Shown: positions 17,762 through 25,461 of the stretch, in pieces
Position numbering within the stretch: the first letter of the stretch is position 1
Layout of the letters: each line of letters begins with the position of its first letter
Source: a virus
Length of the DNA: 30,011 nucleotides
Strand: one strand, 5' to 3'
Virus record (IMG/VR): IMGVR_UViG_3300050343_000143
Coordinates: 1 to 30,011 of that record
Notes under the pieces: model-generated
The model's database searches: none
What the model was told of the DNA's origin: nothing
What the model saw: the letters and a program-made list of their open reading frames with translations, nothing else
Translations under genes and position numbers: made by a program

Positions 17762-18667
17762 CTAGTGTTTTATAATTTTAGATTTGTTACGCATAACTTG
17801 CGTAATCTCCTCTATTTTAATATTTGATAATCTTAATTTAGCATTTCTTCTGGTAGCTGCCAATTCTCTTTTGTATCTAGCTACTAAATATTCCGGAGTA
17901 TTTGCTCGTGTAGATAAAACACCATAAGCTATATATTTGTATATTGCTTCTTCCGCGAACTTATGAACTACCATTTCTTCGTCGGTAGCTAATCCATCAG
18001 ATATGTATTTTAGTGTAACAACTTGCCCTACAAAGCTAGAGTCAAAATATATTATACCGGCAACTCGGTCTATATAAAACACTCCGTTTGATTGTGCTTG
18101 CTCAGGAGAAAGTCCGTAGCGCCTGCCCCAACCGCCTTGATTTAATCGATCACTTAAATCTTCTTTATTATTATCACCTGTATTGTTTTGAGCTTGAAAT
18201 TTTTTTCTAGTTTCTGACTCTTCAGCTGTTAACATCTCTCCTGTTTGTTCATCAAATAAATACTCAAATTGAGCATCTTGAAGTATAGGTAGCGGATTAG
18301 AAGTCTTGCTGGTTGGGTATATGATCCGTTCTATGCCCTTAGAATCAATCCAAACTAACTTTACATAGTTTACATAGTCTTTAGGTAAAATAAAGTTTAA
18401 GGTGGGCCCTATTTCGATTTCTTCAGATTTTATAGAAGGTAACGTGTCAAAACTAAACTCCTGAATCCCCCTTTGTGCATGAAAAGCTACTTCAGTTCTT
18501 TTTACTTTAGATATGTTTTTTTCTAATCCCACATAAGAAATCATGAAATTATTTATTATATCTTTTATGGAAGTAAATTGGTAACTACCATAGTTTTCGT
18601 CGAAGCTATTCCATACTCCGTCGGGACCTAAGTAGTATTGTTCGTCAGTTTGTGTTATTAAGCCCAT
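17762..18667 (-). CDS. Putative head-tail connector/tail tubular ring protein, 301 aa
   Basis: The protein shows the pattern of tail tubular A or P22 gp4-like adaptors. An N-terminal helical region (TSIKDIINNFMISYVG, then TEVAFHAQRGIQEFSFDTL) is followed by beta strands (ILPKDYVNYVKLVWIDSKG, near residues 93-112), and a C-terminal helical bundle (EEMVVHKFAEEAIYKYIAYGVLSTR, then RYKRELAATRRNAKLRLS) ends in a basic tail. Related proteins in crAss-like phages form a ring below the portal. A central insertion rich in Glu, Asn and Asp (about 137-180) is probably flexible. It sits between another connector candidate (3 bases upstream) and the tail-stabilisation gene (3 bases downstream), the expected place. 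I am fairly confident of connector function, less so of the exact ring. Confidence 0.7.
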   Translation of the reverse strand: MGLITQTDEQYYLGPDGVWNSFDENYGSYQFTSIKDIINNFMISYVGLEKNISKVKRTEVAFHAQRGIQEFSFDTLPSIKSEEIEIGPTLNFILPKDYVNYVKLVWIDSKGIERIIYPTSKTSNPLPILQDAQFEYLFDEQTGEMLTAEESETRKKFQAQNNTGDNNKEDLSDRLNQGGWGRRYGLSPEQAQSNGVFYIDRVAGIIYFDSSFVGQVVTLKYISDGLATDEEMVVHKFAEEAIYKYIAYGVLSTRANTPEYLVARYKRELAATRRNAKLRLSNIKIEEITQVMRNKSKIIKH

Positions 18668-18670
18668 ATA

Positions 18671-19360
18671 TTATGATTTTTGTTGTTGTATTGTTTCTTG
18701 ATCTTCTTTGTCAAATATTTGGTATAGACCTAAATCTTTTATTAGTATACCACAAAGCTCTAATATTTTTATAACCAACTCCGTTTCTTCTGAAACGTCT
18801 AGCTCAAAATTTATACTATTTGTAGGGTCATACAAAGGCTCGTTAAATATTGTTTTGTGTGCCCATATTACGGTGGCAGGTTTTTTAACGTATTGAGCAC
18901 TAACCCCGGATGTTAATACGGCATCGCCTTTAGCTTCTATCAAGTTAGTCCCCGATGTTTTGTATATAGGTCTATTATTATTAGGCTTAGCTAAGGGAGA
19001 TTGATTTATTAATATCCATTCTTTAGGGGTAATTCTTTCTACCTCTATATTGTTATATAAGATAGCTCCTAGCTTGTAGATGTCTAAAGGTAAAGTAAAT
19101 TTACCCGCTGAGGCAACCAGGTCTGCAGATGTTTCGAATATAGCTAATTTTTTTTCTAAAAGATCCACCATATCTGAATATTCGGTTTCGTTTCCTGGTA
19201 TTCTACCGAATTGATTAATGTCATAAAAATATTGCTCAAACAAATCCAATTGTGCTTGGTTTGCAAACAGGTTAAATTCTTGAGGCGTAACATACCCTCG
19301 TTGTTCTTTGTTAAGTACAGCTAGCACTCTTTGATAAACAGTATTTATATTTACGCTCAT
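18671..19360 (-). CDS. Putative head-tail adaptor/ring protein, 229 aa
   Basis: The N-terminus contains the signature YVTPQEFNLFANQAQLDLFEQYF (here residues about 23-45), which I associate with a structural protein found beside the connector genes of Bacteroidota podovirus-type phages, including crAss-like ones. It continues with a mixed region with strands such as GKFTLPLDIYKLGAILYNN and a short C-terminal helical part (TELVIKILELCGILIKDLGLYQIF) ending in a Gln-rich tail. It is the first of the two connector candidates before the tail-stabilisation gene. The start is ATG after A5 and AT-rich leader. It could be the adaptor or a ring protein; no enzymatic motif is present. Confidence 0.65.
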   Translation of the reverse strand: MSVNINTVYQRVLAVLNKEQRGYVTPQEFNLFANQAQLDLFEQYFYDINQFGRIPGNETEYSDMVDLLEKKLAIFETSADLVASAGKFTLPLDIYKLGAILYNNIEVERITPKEWILINQSPLAKPNNNRPIYKTSGTNLIEAKGDAVLTSGVSAQYVKKPATVIWAHKTIFNEPLYDPTNSINFELDVSEETELVIKILELCGILIKDLGLYQIFDKEDQETIQQQKS

Positions 19361-19381
19361 TTTTCTTTTTTTATTATTATA

Positions 19382-19416
19382 ATAGTTAGGCCACCGTTAA
19401 GCAGCCTAGCTACTAT
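19382..19416 (-). other. Intergenic imperfect hairpin
   Basis: In the 65-base gap between two structural genes an inverted repeat pairs ATAGT with ACTAT and TAGGC with GCCTA, with a three-base bulge and a 12-base loop. On the coding strand it is followed by an A-rich stretch, not a T-tract, so it is not a standard terminator. It may protect or process the message; I see no further signal in this gap. Confidence 0.3.
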
Positions 19417-19425
19417 AAAAGTGAC

Positions 19426-20286
19426 TTAGTAAAGTCTTTTTAATATGGCTTTATATACTTCCATTCCTTCATCAGTTTTGAAGAATGCAGCTAAAGCACT
19501 ATAAGGGTGTTCGTCAAAAGGCACAGTCATTAATTTTCTGTTTCCTTCCCCGTAAGTGAACGTTCTTTGGTCAGCTGATAAATTTATTATTCTAGCTTCC
19601 ACGGCTTTTATTCCTATATTACGCAGTTGGACATTGTCGTCATTGGCTAATTCTATAAATAATGCAGGTTGCCTTTTGGCAAATATCATTAGATCTCTTT
19701 TTAATTCACTAGATGATAAATCATTAACTGCACTACCGTATTCAGCTCTTAATATTCCTTCAGCTGTGTCAATTTCCATATCCTTAGCTAAAGTTAATGC
19801 TTCAAGTTCTAACTCAATCCAATCTAGCTCATTTACAGAAACTTGCACTGGATCAAACTCATAATATATTTTATCTTTTAATGGATGATATAAAGACAGT
19901 AATTTTTGTAAAGATACATCTTCTTTATTTACCTTAATTATTCCATTCCTCATAGCTATTCTGCCTAATGTCGCAGGTCCTTTTTGTTCGTCCACAAAAG
20001 GAGACTTCTGATTAGTAGCATAACGTAATTCTCTTTGAAATCCTTTTTCTTGATCAAACCATAATAAAGGTTTTCTTTGAGAATGTTTGGATGGTAATGT
20101 GTATAAAAGTGGAGACTTACCTGTTTTTAAAACATAAGTTCTGTCTCGGTATTCCCATGCTGGTTTTGCCGGCTTAGCTGGTTTAACTGCTACGGGTTCT
20201 ACTTTTTCTATTTGTACTGGTAACCCATCTGTGATAGGTTCTTGTGAAGTAGCTTTTTTAGCTACGGGCTTTTTTTTGTTTGCCAT
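19426..20286 (-). CDS. Unrecognised head-proximal structural-region protein, 286 aa
   Basis: I do not recognise this gene. Residues 1-45 are Lys/Ala/Pro-rich and probably disordered (KKKPVAKKATSQ; KPAKPAKPAWEYRDRTY). The remainder is a mixed alpha/beta region with EFDPVQVSVNELDWIELELEAL near the middle, an acidic helical part, and a C-terminal GMEVYKAILKRLY helix. There are no Cys-His clusters, membrane helices or catalytic motifs that I can see. It is separated from the capsid gene by the strong hairpin at 20309-20346 and from the connector gene by 65 bases, so it may have its own expression level. Position suggests a head, head-completion or packaging-related protein, but that is only inference. 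Confidence 0.75.
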   Translation of the reverse strand: MANKKKPVAKKATSQEPITDGLPVQIEKVEPVAVKPAKPAKPAWEYRDRTYVLKTGKSPLLYTLPSKHSQRKPLLWFDQEKGFQRELRYATNQKSPFVDEQKGPATLGRIAMRNGIIKVNKEDVSLQKLLSLYHPLKDKIYYEFDPVQVSVNELDWIELELEALTLAKDMEIDTAEGILRAEYGSAVNDLSSSELKRDLMIFAKRQPALFIELANDDNVQLRNIGIKAVEARIINLSADQRTFTYGEGNRKLMTVPFDEHPYSALAAFFKTDEGMEVYKAILKRLY

Positions 20287-20308
20287 GATATAATATTATA
20301 AAATTGAT

Positions 20309-20346
20309 AAAAATAGTGGCCAGGGACCAAAGATCCCCAGCACACT
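20309..20346 (-). terminator. Strong hairpin with T-tract after the capsid gene
   Basis: Directly after the capsid stop, on the minus strand, 32 bases (20315-20346) fold into a stem of about 14 pairs with one bulged T and a three-base loop TTT: AGTG pairs with CACT outside, and the GC-rich inner part contains GGGGATC against GGTCCC with two wobble pairs. ATTTTTATC follows at once. This fits a rho-independent terminator or partial attenuator that would let the capsid message be made in excess over the downstream tail genes. It is the clearest terminator-like element in the window. Confidence 0.65.
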
Positions 20347-20357
20347 AATAAAATTGA

Positions 20358-21794
20358 TTATCCTGCAGTGTTCTTCAATAATATGAAGTTATTTGCTGCT
20401 TGTACACATAAACATCTTTCTGATAAGAAGTGAACGTTCATTGCATCTTCGTCGCTTGTAAAGTTTCCACCTACAGATCCTGTGATCCAAGACTTCATTT
20501 TTCTATCATCTGCTTCAGAAGCTCTGTAACGGATGTGTAAGAAAGGTCTTGAGATGTTTTTACCTAACATTTGATCGTAAACTGTTGAAGTTCCAGCAGG
20601 AACAACTACACCTTCAATATCTCCAACTAATCCTCTAGTTGTAGCGTCGTTTAAGTATTTCCAGTCTGTCTTGTAGAAATCGTAAGATCCTCTACGGAAT
20701 CCGCTGAATCCTAAGTTAAGTGCCATGTCTTCAGAATTTTCGAATACACCGTAAGATGTTCCTCCAGTTCCATAGGAATTTTGAGCAGCTAACATATTAT
20801 CAATACCCAAAGAAGTTGAACGATCTAAGAATAACATATTTTCTTCGATAGCTCCTTGCTTATCAAGCTCTCCTAAGATAGCGTCAAAATCGCTTAATCC
20901 TAAGTCTCCTCCAGTTCCAAAATCAGCGTCCGTGTAAACAAGACCTCTGTTTTCTAAAGCAGCGAAAAGTCCGTCAGAACCTGTGATCTCTGTTCCTCCT
21001 CCTAATCCAGCAGCCGGCGTAATTGGCGCAGCAGCTGTTTCAGCTTCGATCATAGCCATTTCTAAGTGATCTTCAAAACGTATACGAGATTCGTGCTCAG
21101 ACTTTAAATACCATAAGTATCCAGAAGTTCCAGCTTCAGTAGTTACTTCTACCCATCCAATCTGTGCCGTATCAGACCCGTTTACCGCGTACTTGTTACG
21201 TAAAATGATTGGCTTATTGCTAAACTGCTCGAAAGCAGCATCAACAGAAGTTCCTGCGTTTGAAGTTCCTTTTGCATATTCAGATCCATATACGAATACT
21301 TTTACATTCCCAGTACCGGTAACTGTAACAGCCCCTGCGTATCCTGCAATTGTTAAAGTAGCTACTCCTGATCCCGCAACAGATACAGCGCTAACGTATG
21401 CTTTCTCAACTGTTAATCCAGTAGTGTCAGCGATCACGATAGTGTCTCCAGGTCCGATTAGGTTTTTGCTAGTAGCTCCAGCAGCAGCTGGAATTGTTAT
21501 TGACGTTGCCGATACAACAGTAACGTCATCATAAGCAATGTGTAAACGCCCTTGCTCAGACCATACTACTTGGTCGGATGCCATAGGCATTTCAGCTCCT
21601 ACCATACGTAAGAATCCAGAGATTGTACGGTTTCCGTAACGCTCTACTTCTTTTTCGTATACTTCTGGTAAGAATTGTTGTGTAAAATCCATGTCCCCAA
21701 GGGCCAGGTAGTTGTCGTTAAACAACGTTTGTGTTGGTCTAGGAGTTAAGTGCGCTAAAGCCGCTGCACTCCCAGTAAATGATCCATTTGCCAT
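20358..21794 (-). CDS. Major capsid protein, 478 aa
   Basis: The gene lies just after the scaffold candidate and begins MANGSFTGSAAALAHLTPRP. The N-terminal part (LALGDMDFTQQFLPEVYEKEVERY; TISGFLRMVGAEMP; VVWSEQGRLHIAY) has the look of an HK97-fold capsid N-arm. Residues about 75-175 are a Thr/Val/Ala/Gly-rich beta insertion (TIPAAAGATSKNLIGPGDTIVIAD), probably a surface-exposed extra domain. The conserved-looking C-terminal half contains ENMLFLDRSTSLGIDNML, GFRRGSYDFYKTDWKYLND and the closing SERCLCVQAANNFILLKN. Arg is largely CGT and Ile often ATC or ATT, unlike the AGA/ATA-rich neighbours, as expected for a very abundant product. A terminator-like hairpin follows. I am sure of the capsid role from order and length; the exact family I would leave as a marine-phage HK97-type capsid. 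Confidence 0.85.
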   Translation of the reverse strand: MANGSFTGSAAALAHLTPRPTQTLFNDNYLALGDMDFTQQFLPEVYEKEVERYGNRTISGFLRMVGAEMPMASDQVVWSEQGRLHIAYDDVTVVSATSITIPAAAGATSKNLIGPGDTIVIADTTGLTVEKAYVSAVSVAGSGVATLTIAGYAGAVTVTGTGNVKVFVYGSEYAKGTSNAGTSVDAAFEQFSNKPIILRNKYAVNGSDTAQIGWVEVTTEAGTSGYLWYLKSEHESRIRFEDHLEMAMIEAETAAAPITPAAGLGGGTEITGSDGLFAALENRGLVYTDADFGTGGDLGLSDFDAILGELDKQGAIEENMLFLDRSTSLGIDNMLAAQNSYGTGGTSYGVFENSEDMALNLGFSGFRRGSYDFYKTDWKYLNDATTRGLVGDIEGVVVPAGTSTVYDQMLGKNISRPFLHIRYRASEADDRKMKSWITGSVGGNFTSDEDAMNVHFLSERCLCVQAANNFILLKNTAG

Positions 21795-21816
21795 TATTTG
21801 TAAAGTTTAGTAATTA

Positions 21817-22998
21817 TTATTTTCTCTTTTTAATTCTAAGCTTCGTAGTTGAGTCATTACTTCCCGGCACAGATCTAACTTTCCACCCGTTAGGCGGCTT
21901 AACATCTTCATGCGTCCCTCTCGGATTCATGTCAATATTTTTAGCTTTTTCCATACTTGTTTTCATTGCGTCAGCTTTACCTTGCTGGTAAAAGTGATTT
22001 GCAATTGCGTCGGGGTTCATTGCTGTGAATAAAGATTTATGATAACCTTTAGCATCTGCCATTTCGTTTTTATCGTTTAAGAACTTCTTAACAAAATTTG
22101 AAATGTCTCCTTGCTTAGATTTCACTCCTTCTACATCATTAACCTTATACCTGAATTTTTTTTCTCCAACTTCGAAATCAAAACCTTTGAATTCATTAGA
22201 AAATACTTTTTCAGTTTTTTCGTTAAATATAGAAACTTGCTTTTCTCTATCCCCTGTCAACTTCTCGCTATCTTGGTTATAACGATTGAAAAATTCAACC
22301 GCCTTTTTTTGTTCTGGGTTTAACCGGGACCCAGCTTTTATTTCTTCGTAATATTTGCTCTTTAAACTTTCTAGGTGATTTTTAGCTTTTGCTAACTCCT
22401 CTTTCCTAGCTAATTTTTTTCTACGTATATCTCTATCCTCGTCCATGTCTTCATCAAAGCTAAATCTGTCTTCCATGACAAACCCTATTTCTTCAGAATC
22501 CAAATGAGGCTTAGTGTTTTCGTAATACTCTCGTAGCAACTGATCTTCATTTAAAGAAGCATAGTCTGTGTTTAGATTAACATAGTCCTTTAGGCTTCCC
22601 CCTGTGTCATTCATAAAGTCTACAACTTTTTGAATATTTTCAGGTAGTTCAACGCCTGGTTCCTGATTTTTAATAGCTTCCGCAACTTGTTCTTGTGCGT
22701 CTTCTACTTGTTCTTGTACCTCCTCGTCCGTTATTTCTTGTAAAACAGATTGTTCTTCATTTGGAACGGAGTTCTGTACTTCTGGAACCACTTCTTTGCT
22801 ACTTTCCGCGTCTTCGGATTCTCTGACAGGAACATCGCTTGCATTTGTTTCTTGCTCTGGAATGGCATTTGCTTCTACTTTGTTTAATTGACCTAAGTCT
22901 ACTTTGATTAATCCGCTATCCTCCTGTGTAATAGGGGCAGCTTCTTGAGGTTGAGTTTCTTCAGTTTTCTCGACCTCGGTTTTTACTTCTTCTTCCAT
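21817..22998 (-). CDS. Putative capsid scaffold protein, 393 aa
   Basis: The first 150 residues are very acidic and low-complexity (EEEVKTEVEKTEETQ; EEVQEQVEDAQEQVAEAI). The middle is a long charged helical region (RRKKLARKEELAKAKNHLESLKSKYYEEI), and the last 60 residues become basic and end in TTKLRIKKRK. This acid-to-base gradient with long helices, placed between portal and major capsid genes, is characteristic of scaffolding proteins, whose basic end binds the inner capsid shell. There is no visible protease motif. It starts 32 bases after the portal stop and ends 22 bases before the capsid start. The role is inferred from composition and order, and it has no catalytic residues. Confidence 0.7.
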   Translation of the reverse strand: MEEEVKTEVEKTEETQPQEAAPITQEDSGLIKVDLGQLNKVEANAIPEQETNASDVPVRESEDAESSKEVVPEVQNSVPNEEQSVLQEITDEEVQEQVEDAQEQVAEAIKNQEPGVELPENIQKVVDFMNDTGGSLKDYVNLNTDYASLNEDQLLREYYENTKPHLDSEEIGFVMEDRFSFDEDMDEDRDIRRKKLARKEELAKAKNHLESLKSKYYEEIKAGSRLNPEQKKAVEFFNRYNQDSEKLTGDREKQVSIFNEKTEKVFSNEFKGFDFEVGEKKFRYKVNDVEGVKSKQGDISNFVKKFLNDKNEMADAKGYHKSLFTAMNPDAIANHFYQQGKADAMKTSMEKAKNIDMNPRGTHEDVKPPNGWKVRSVPGSNDSTTKLRIKKRK

Positions 22999-23030
22999 GA
23001 TAAAATATTATATAATTATTACTACTATTA

Positions 23031-23999
23031 TTACCTAGGATCACCGGATCCTAAGTTAAAATTGCCGTTAAGCACATCATTGCCGGATGATTCAAAGTTT
23101 TTGGGCATTGAATCGTTTTGCCTTTGATCTATTAGCTCACTTTGTTGTGTCGCTTGTATTTTGGTTCTTTCGTCTTTTCTATCTTCTCTTTCTGCTAGCT
23201 CGGATTTTTTGCCTTGTACTTCCATTCCTTTTAGCTGCATGTTCATTTGAAACTCAAGATTCATTAACTCCTTTTTAGCGACCACCTCAGCCTGCATTTT
23301 CTGAGAATCAATTTGAGCTTGCATTTGGGCTAATTCCATTTTTTGTTGAGTTAATGCTTGCTGTTTTTGCACCTCAGCTTGAGCAGCAACTTGTTGAGCT
23401 TGAGCGTTAGCCTGAGATTGCGCCTGAATGTTTTGCTGTTGCATTTGCTGATCTCTTTCTTGTTTCTCAACTCTTCTTATTTTTAAAAGCTGGTTAGCCA
23501 AGTTTATGTTTTTTATTTCCCTTATATCTATAGCATCGGTAAGATCTATTAAGCCTGCTTGTAATGCTGTTTGTATATTATTTTCTAGAACTGCCTTTTG
23601 TTCCTCGTCTGGTTGCAATTCTATAAATATACCAAAATCATATAAATACAAATCGCTCATCTCCTCTAGTACAGCTACATTTTGATTACCTATCTTATGT
23701 ATAAAAGCCTCTTTAGTAGGTGAGTATTCTAATATGTCAGATATGCGTAGTGATAAATTTTCACATAAATCTTTTGCTAAAAATAGAGTGGCGTCCAATA
23801 TATGCCTTGTAGCTGTATTAGAATTAGCTGCTGCTAATTTCTGCACCCCAACTAAAGCTCTAGCGTCCGGGGTACTTCCATCTCTTGCTTCATTCAACCC
23901 AGTGACGTCTCTAATCATTTGCATATAATAATTATATGTTTGAATTAATGATTGCATTTTAGCACCGCCAGATCCAGACTGTAATTCTTGAATAGGCAC
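23031..23999 (-). CDS. Portal protein, C-terminal fragment (frame-disrupted gene)
   Basis: This is the last third of the portal. VPIQELQSGSGGAKMQSLIQTYNYYMQMIRDVTG directly continues the middle fragment after a one-base loss near 24004, where one more G in CCGGTAAAG would give GDMNPGKVPIQEL. The GTG taken as its first codon is a Val in the full gene, not a start. After a helical core (NLSLRISDILEYS; FIELQPDEEQKAVLE) the sequence becomes a Gln/Ala-rich coiled coil (residues about 182-300; QQMQQQNIQAQSQANAQAQQ), the usual portal barrel of this phage type. The gene ends with six consecutive in-frame stops. The portal ring is the channel through which DNA enters and leaves the head. Confidence 0.8.
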   Translation of the reverse strand: MPIQELQSGSGGAKMQSLIQTYNYYMQMIRDVTGLNEARDGSTPDARALVGVQKLAAANSNTATRHILDATLFLAKDLCENLSLRISDILEYSPTKEAFIHKIGNQNVAVLEEMSDLYLYDFGIFIELQPDEEQKAVLENNIQTALQAGLIDLTDAIDIREIKNINLANQLLKIRRVEKQERDQQMQQQNIQAQSQANAQAQQVAAQAEVQKQQALTQQKMELAQMQAQIDSQKMQAEVVAKKELMNLEFQMNMQLKGMEVQGKKSELAEREDRKDERTKIQATQQSELIDQRQNDSMPKNFESSGNDVLNGNFNLGSGDPR

Positions 24000-25135
24000 T
24001 TTACCGGATTCATATCTCCTTCTTGTGTAAATGATCTACCTATTACAGAACCTGTTTGGAAAAACATATTTAATGCTTCTTGGGGATTGTAATTTGTTCC
24101 ATTACCTAAATCTACTTCAGCCAGTCCGTCTGCATCTAAATAAACACCATCAGGTACCATTCTAGATAATACTTGCTGTAGCTTTAAATGAGTAAGCTGA
24201 ATCATATCAGCAAAACCTGTTATACGAGAAACAATACTTTCTATACGGCCTTTGTACATTCTAGGCGCAACAATACTATAATTCATTTTAACTTTAGTAT
24301 AGTCACTCTTAGGGCGTATCATATTAGTAGCTATTTCCCACTTTAATGTTTTACCACCTAAAACTTTCACTCCTTCATATAATACCTCTAGTGATCTAGA
24401 TAATTTTTGTATACCGTATTCAACATATAATTCCTCAGGCGGATTAAACTGATCGTCTTTTGGTATAAGTTTTGCAGCACCCGTAGCGGATTCTTTTACT
24501 TTGTAAACTTCGTTAGCATAAGTCTTATAATTATAATACAGTATCTGAACAGTATTAGAATCATCCTCATCATAATTAGTCAAAGTTCTATCATAGAATC
24601 CATTGTTTTGGTAAGATTGATTTGATATTTCTTTTAAGTCATCATTAGTAAGCCAAGGGAATTCCTTCTTTAATTCATTTATATGTACACTCTTAACTTC
24701 CCCAACATAGTATATATCGTCAAAGTAAGGCGATTCTGTATATGACCAAACTAAATTAACAGGGTCTACGTATTCAACTGTAGCCCCTTCTGCTTTACTG
24801 AATCCGTTCTTAACTGCAGCAATACCTATGGTAGCTAGGTCATAAGTGCATCTTTTCTTAGTTAAGTCGTATTTATTACCTTCCAATAAAGTATTTATAG
24901 CTTGTTCTTCTGCAAGTTCCACTTCTTGCTTATAAGACAGTTGCATGTGCAAGTTAAGCTCTTCCTTGTTTTTCGGCAGATCTTCCGGATTGTTTTCAAA
25001 TAAGTTAACGCCAAATTCAGCTTCTACATATTCACCAAGCTCTTTTGTCTGCATGTCTCTAAGTATAGATTCCATATACTTAGTTCTTTTGTCTACCCCA
25101 TAAGGATCTTGAGAATAAGCTTTAACATCAAACAT
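23945..25135 (-). CDS. Portal protein, middle fragment (frame-disrupted gene)
   Basis: The first ATG of this frame is at 25135, but the frame is open to about 25358, and the upstream codons read EWFRSDNGIGRFKSNQNTFHN and continue to FVDILVNGISER before MFDVKAYSQDPYGVD. The true product therefore begins further upstream, at 25457. The fragment holds most of the portal core: VEYVDPVNLVWSYTESPYFDDIYYVGEV, an Asp/Tyr-rich middle, TLKWEIATNMIRPKSDY and MIQLTHLKLQQVLSRMVPDGVY. It ends in the wrong frame as VKCLFKNYSLDLAVLKCNH after the disruption near 24004. It lies between terminase and scaffold, where a portal gene belongs. Confidence 0.8.
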   Translation of the reverse strand: MFDVKAYSQDPYGVDKRTKYMESILRDMQTKELGEYVEAEFGVNLFENNPEDLPKNKEELNLHMQLSYKQEVELAEEQAINTLLEGNKYDLTKKRCTYDLATIGIAAVKNGFSKAEGATVEYVDPVNLVWSYTESPYFDDIYYVGEVKSVHINELKKEFPWLTNDDLKEISNQSYQNNGFYDRTLTNYDEDDSNTVQILYYNYKTYANEVYKVKESATGAAKLIPKDDQFNPPEELYVEYGIQKLSRSLEVLYEGVKVLGGKTLKWEIATNMIRPKSDYTKVKMNYSIVAPRMYKGRIESIVSRITGFADMIQLTHLKLQQVLSRMVPDGVYLDADGLAEVDLGNGTNYNPQEALNMFFQTGSVIGRSFTQEGDMNPVKCLFKNYSLDLAVLKCNH

Positions 25136-25334
25136 TCTTTCTGATATACCATTAACTAATATATCTACAAACTTAGGTATTATAGGTACAGGTTTCCAAT
25201 CTAAATTAAGATAAGATAAGTCTCCGTTTATTGATAACTCATCTTTGTATTTTTGTACTCCTTGTTCTCCTCTAGCATATAATCTTAAATTATGAAAAGT
25301 GTTTTGATTACTTTTAAAACGACCAATACCATTA

Positions 25335-25457
25335 TCAGAACGAAACCACTCGGTTCTCTATCGCTCTACCTACTCTAGTTCCATAGTCTAAACTCATCTT
25401 CTCAGAATCGCTAGCTATTTGGCTCGGAAAATAACTTGTTATAACTGACTCAGCCAT
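25335..25457 (-). CDS. Portal protein, N-terminal fragment (true start of portal)
   Basis: ATG at 25457 lies 4 bases after the terminase stop. The frame encodes MAESVITSYFPSQIASDSEK, then MSLDYGTRVGRAIEN, and then runs out of frame to TGA at 25335. Removing one C from the CC at 25352-25353 continues it as IENEWFRSDNGIGRF into the long middle fragment. The other frame has a stop at about 25359-25361, so the disruption must fall in a span of about 25 bases. This fragment supplies the missing N-terminus; alone it is far too short to act as a portal. Confidence 0.75.
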   Translation of the reverse strand: MAESVITSYFPSQIASDSEKMSLDYGTRVGRAIENRVVSF

Positions 25458-25461
25458 ATTT

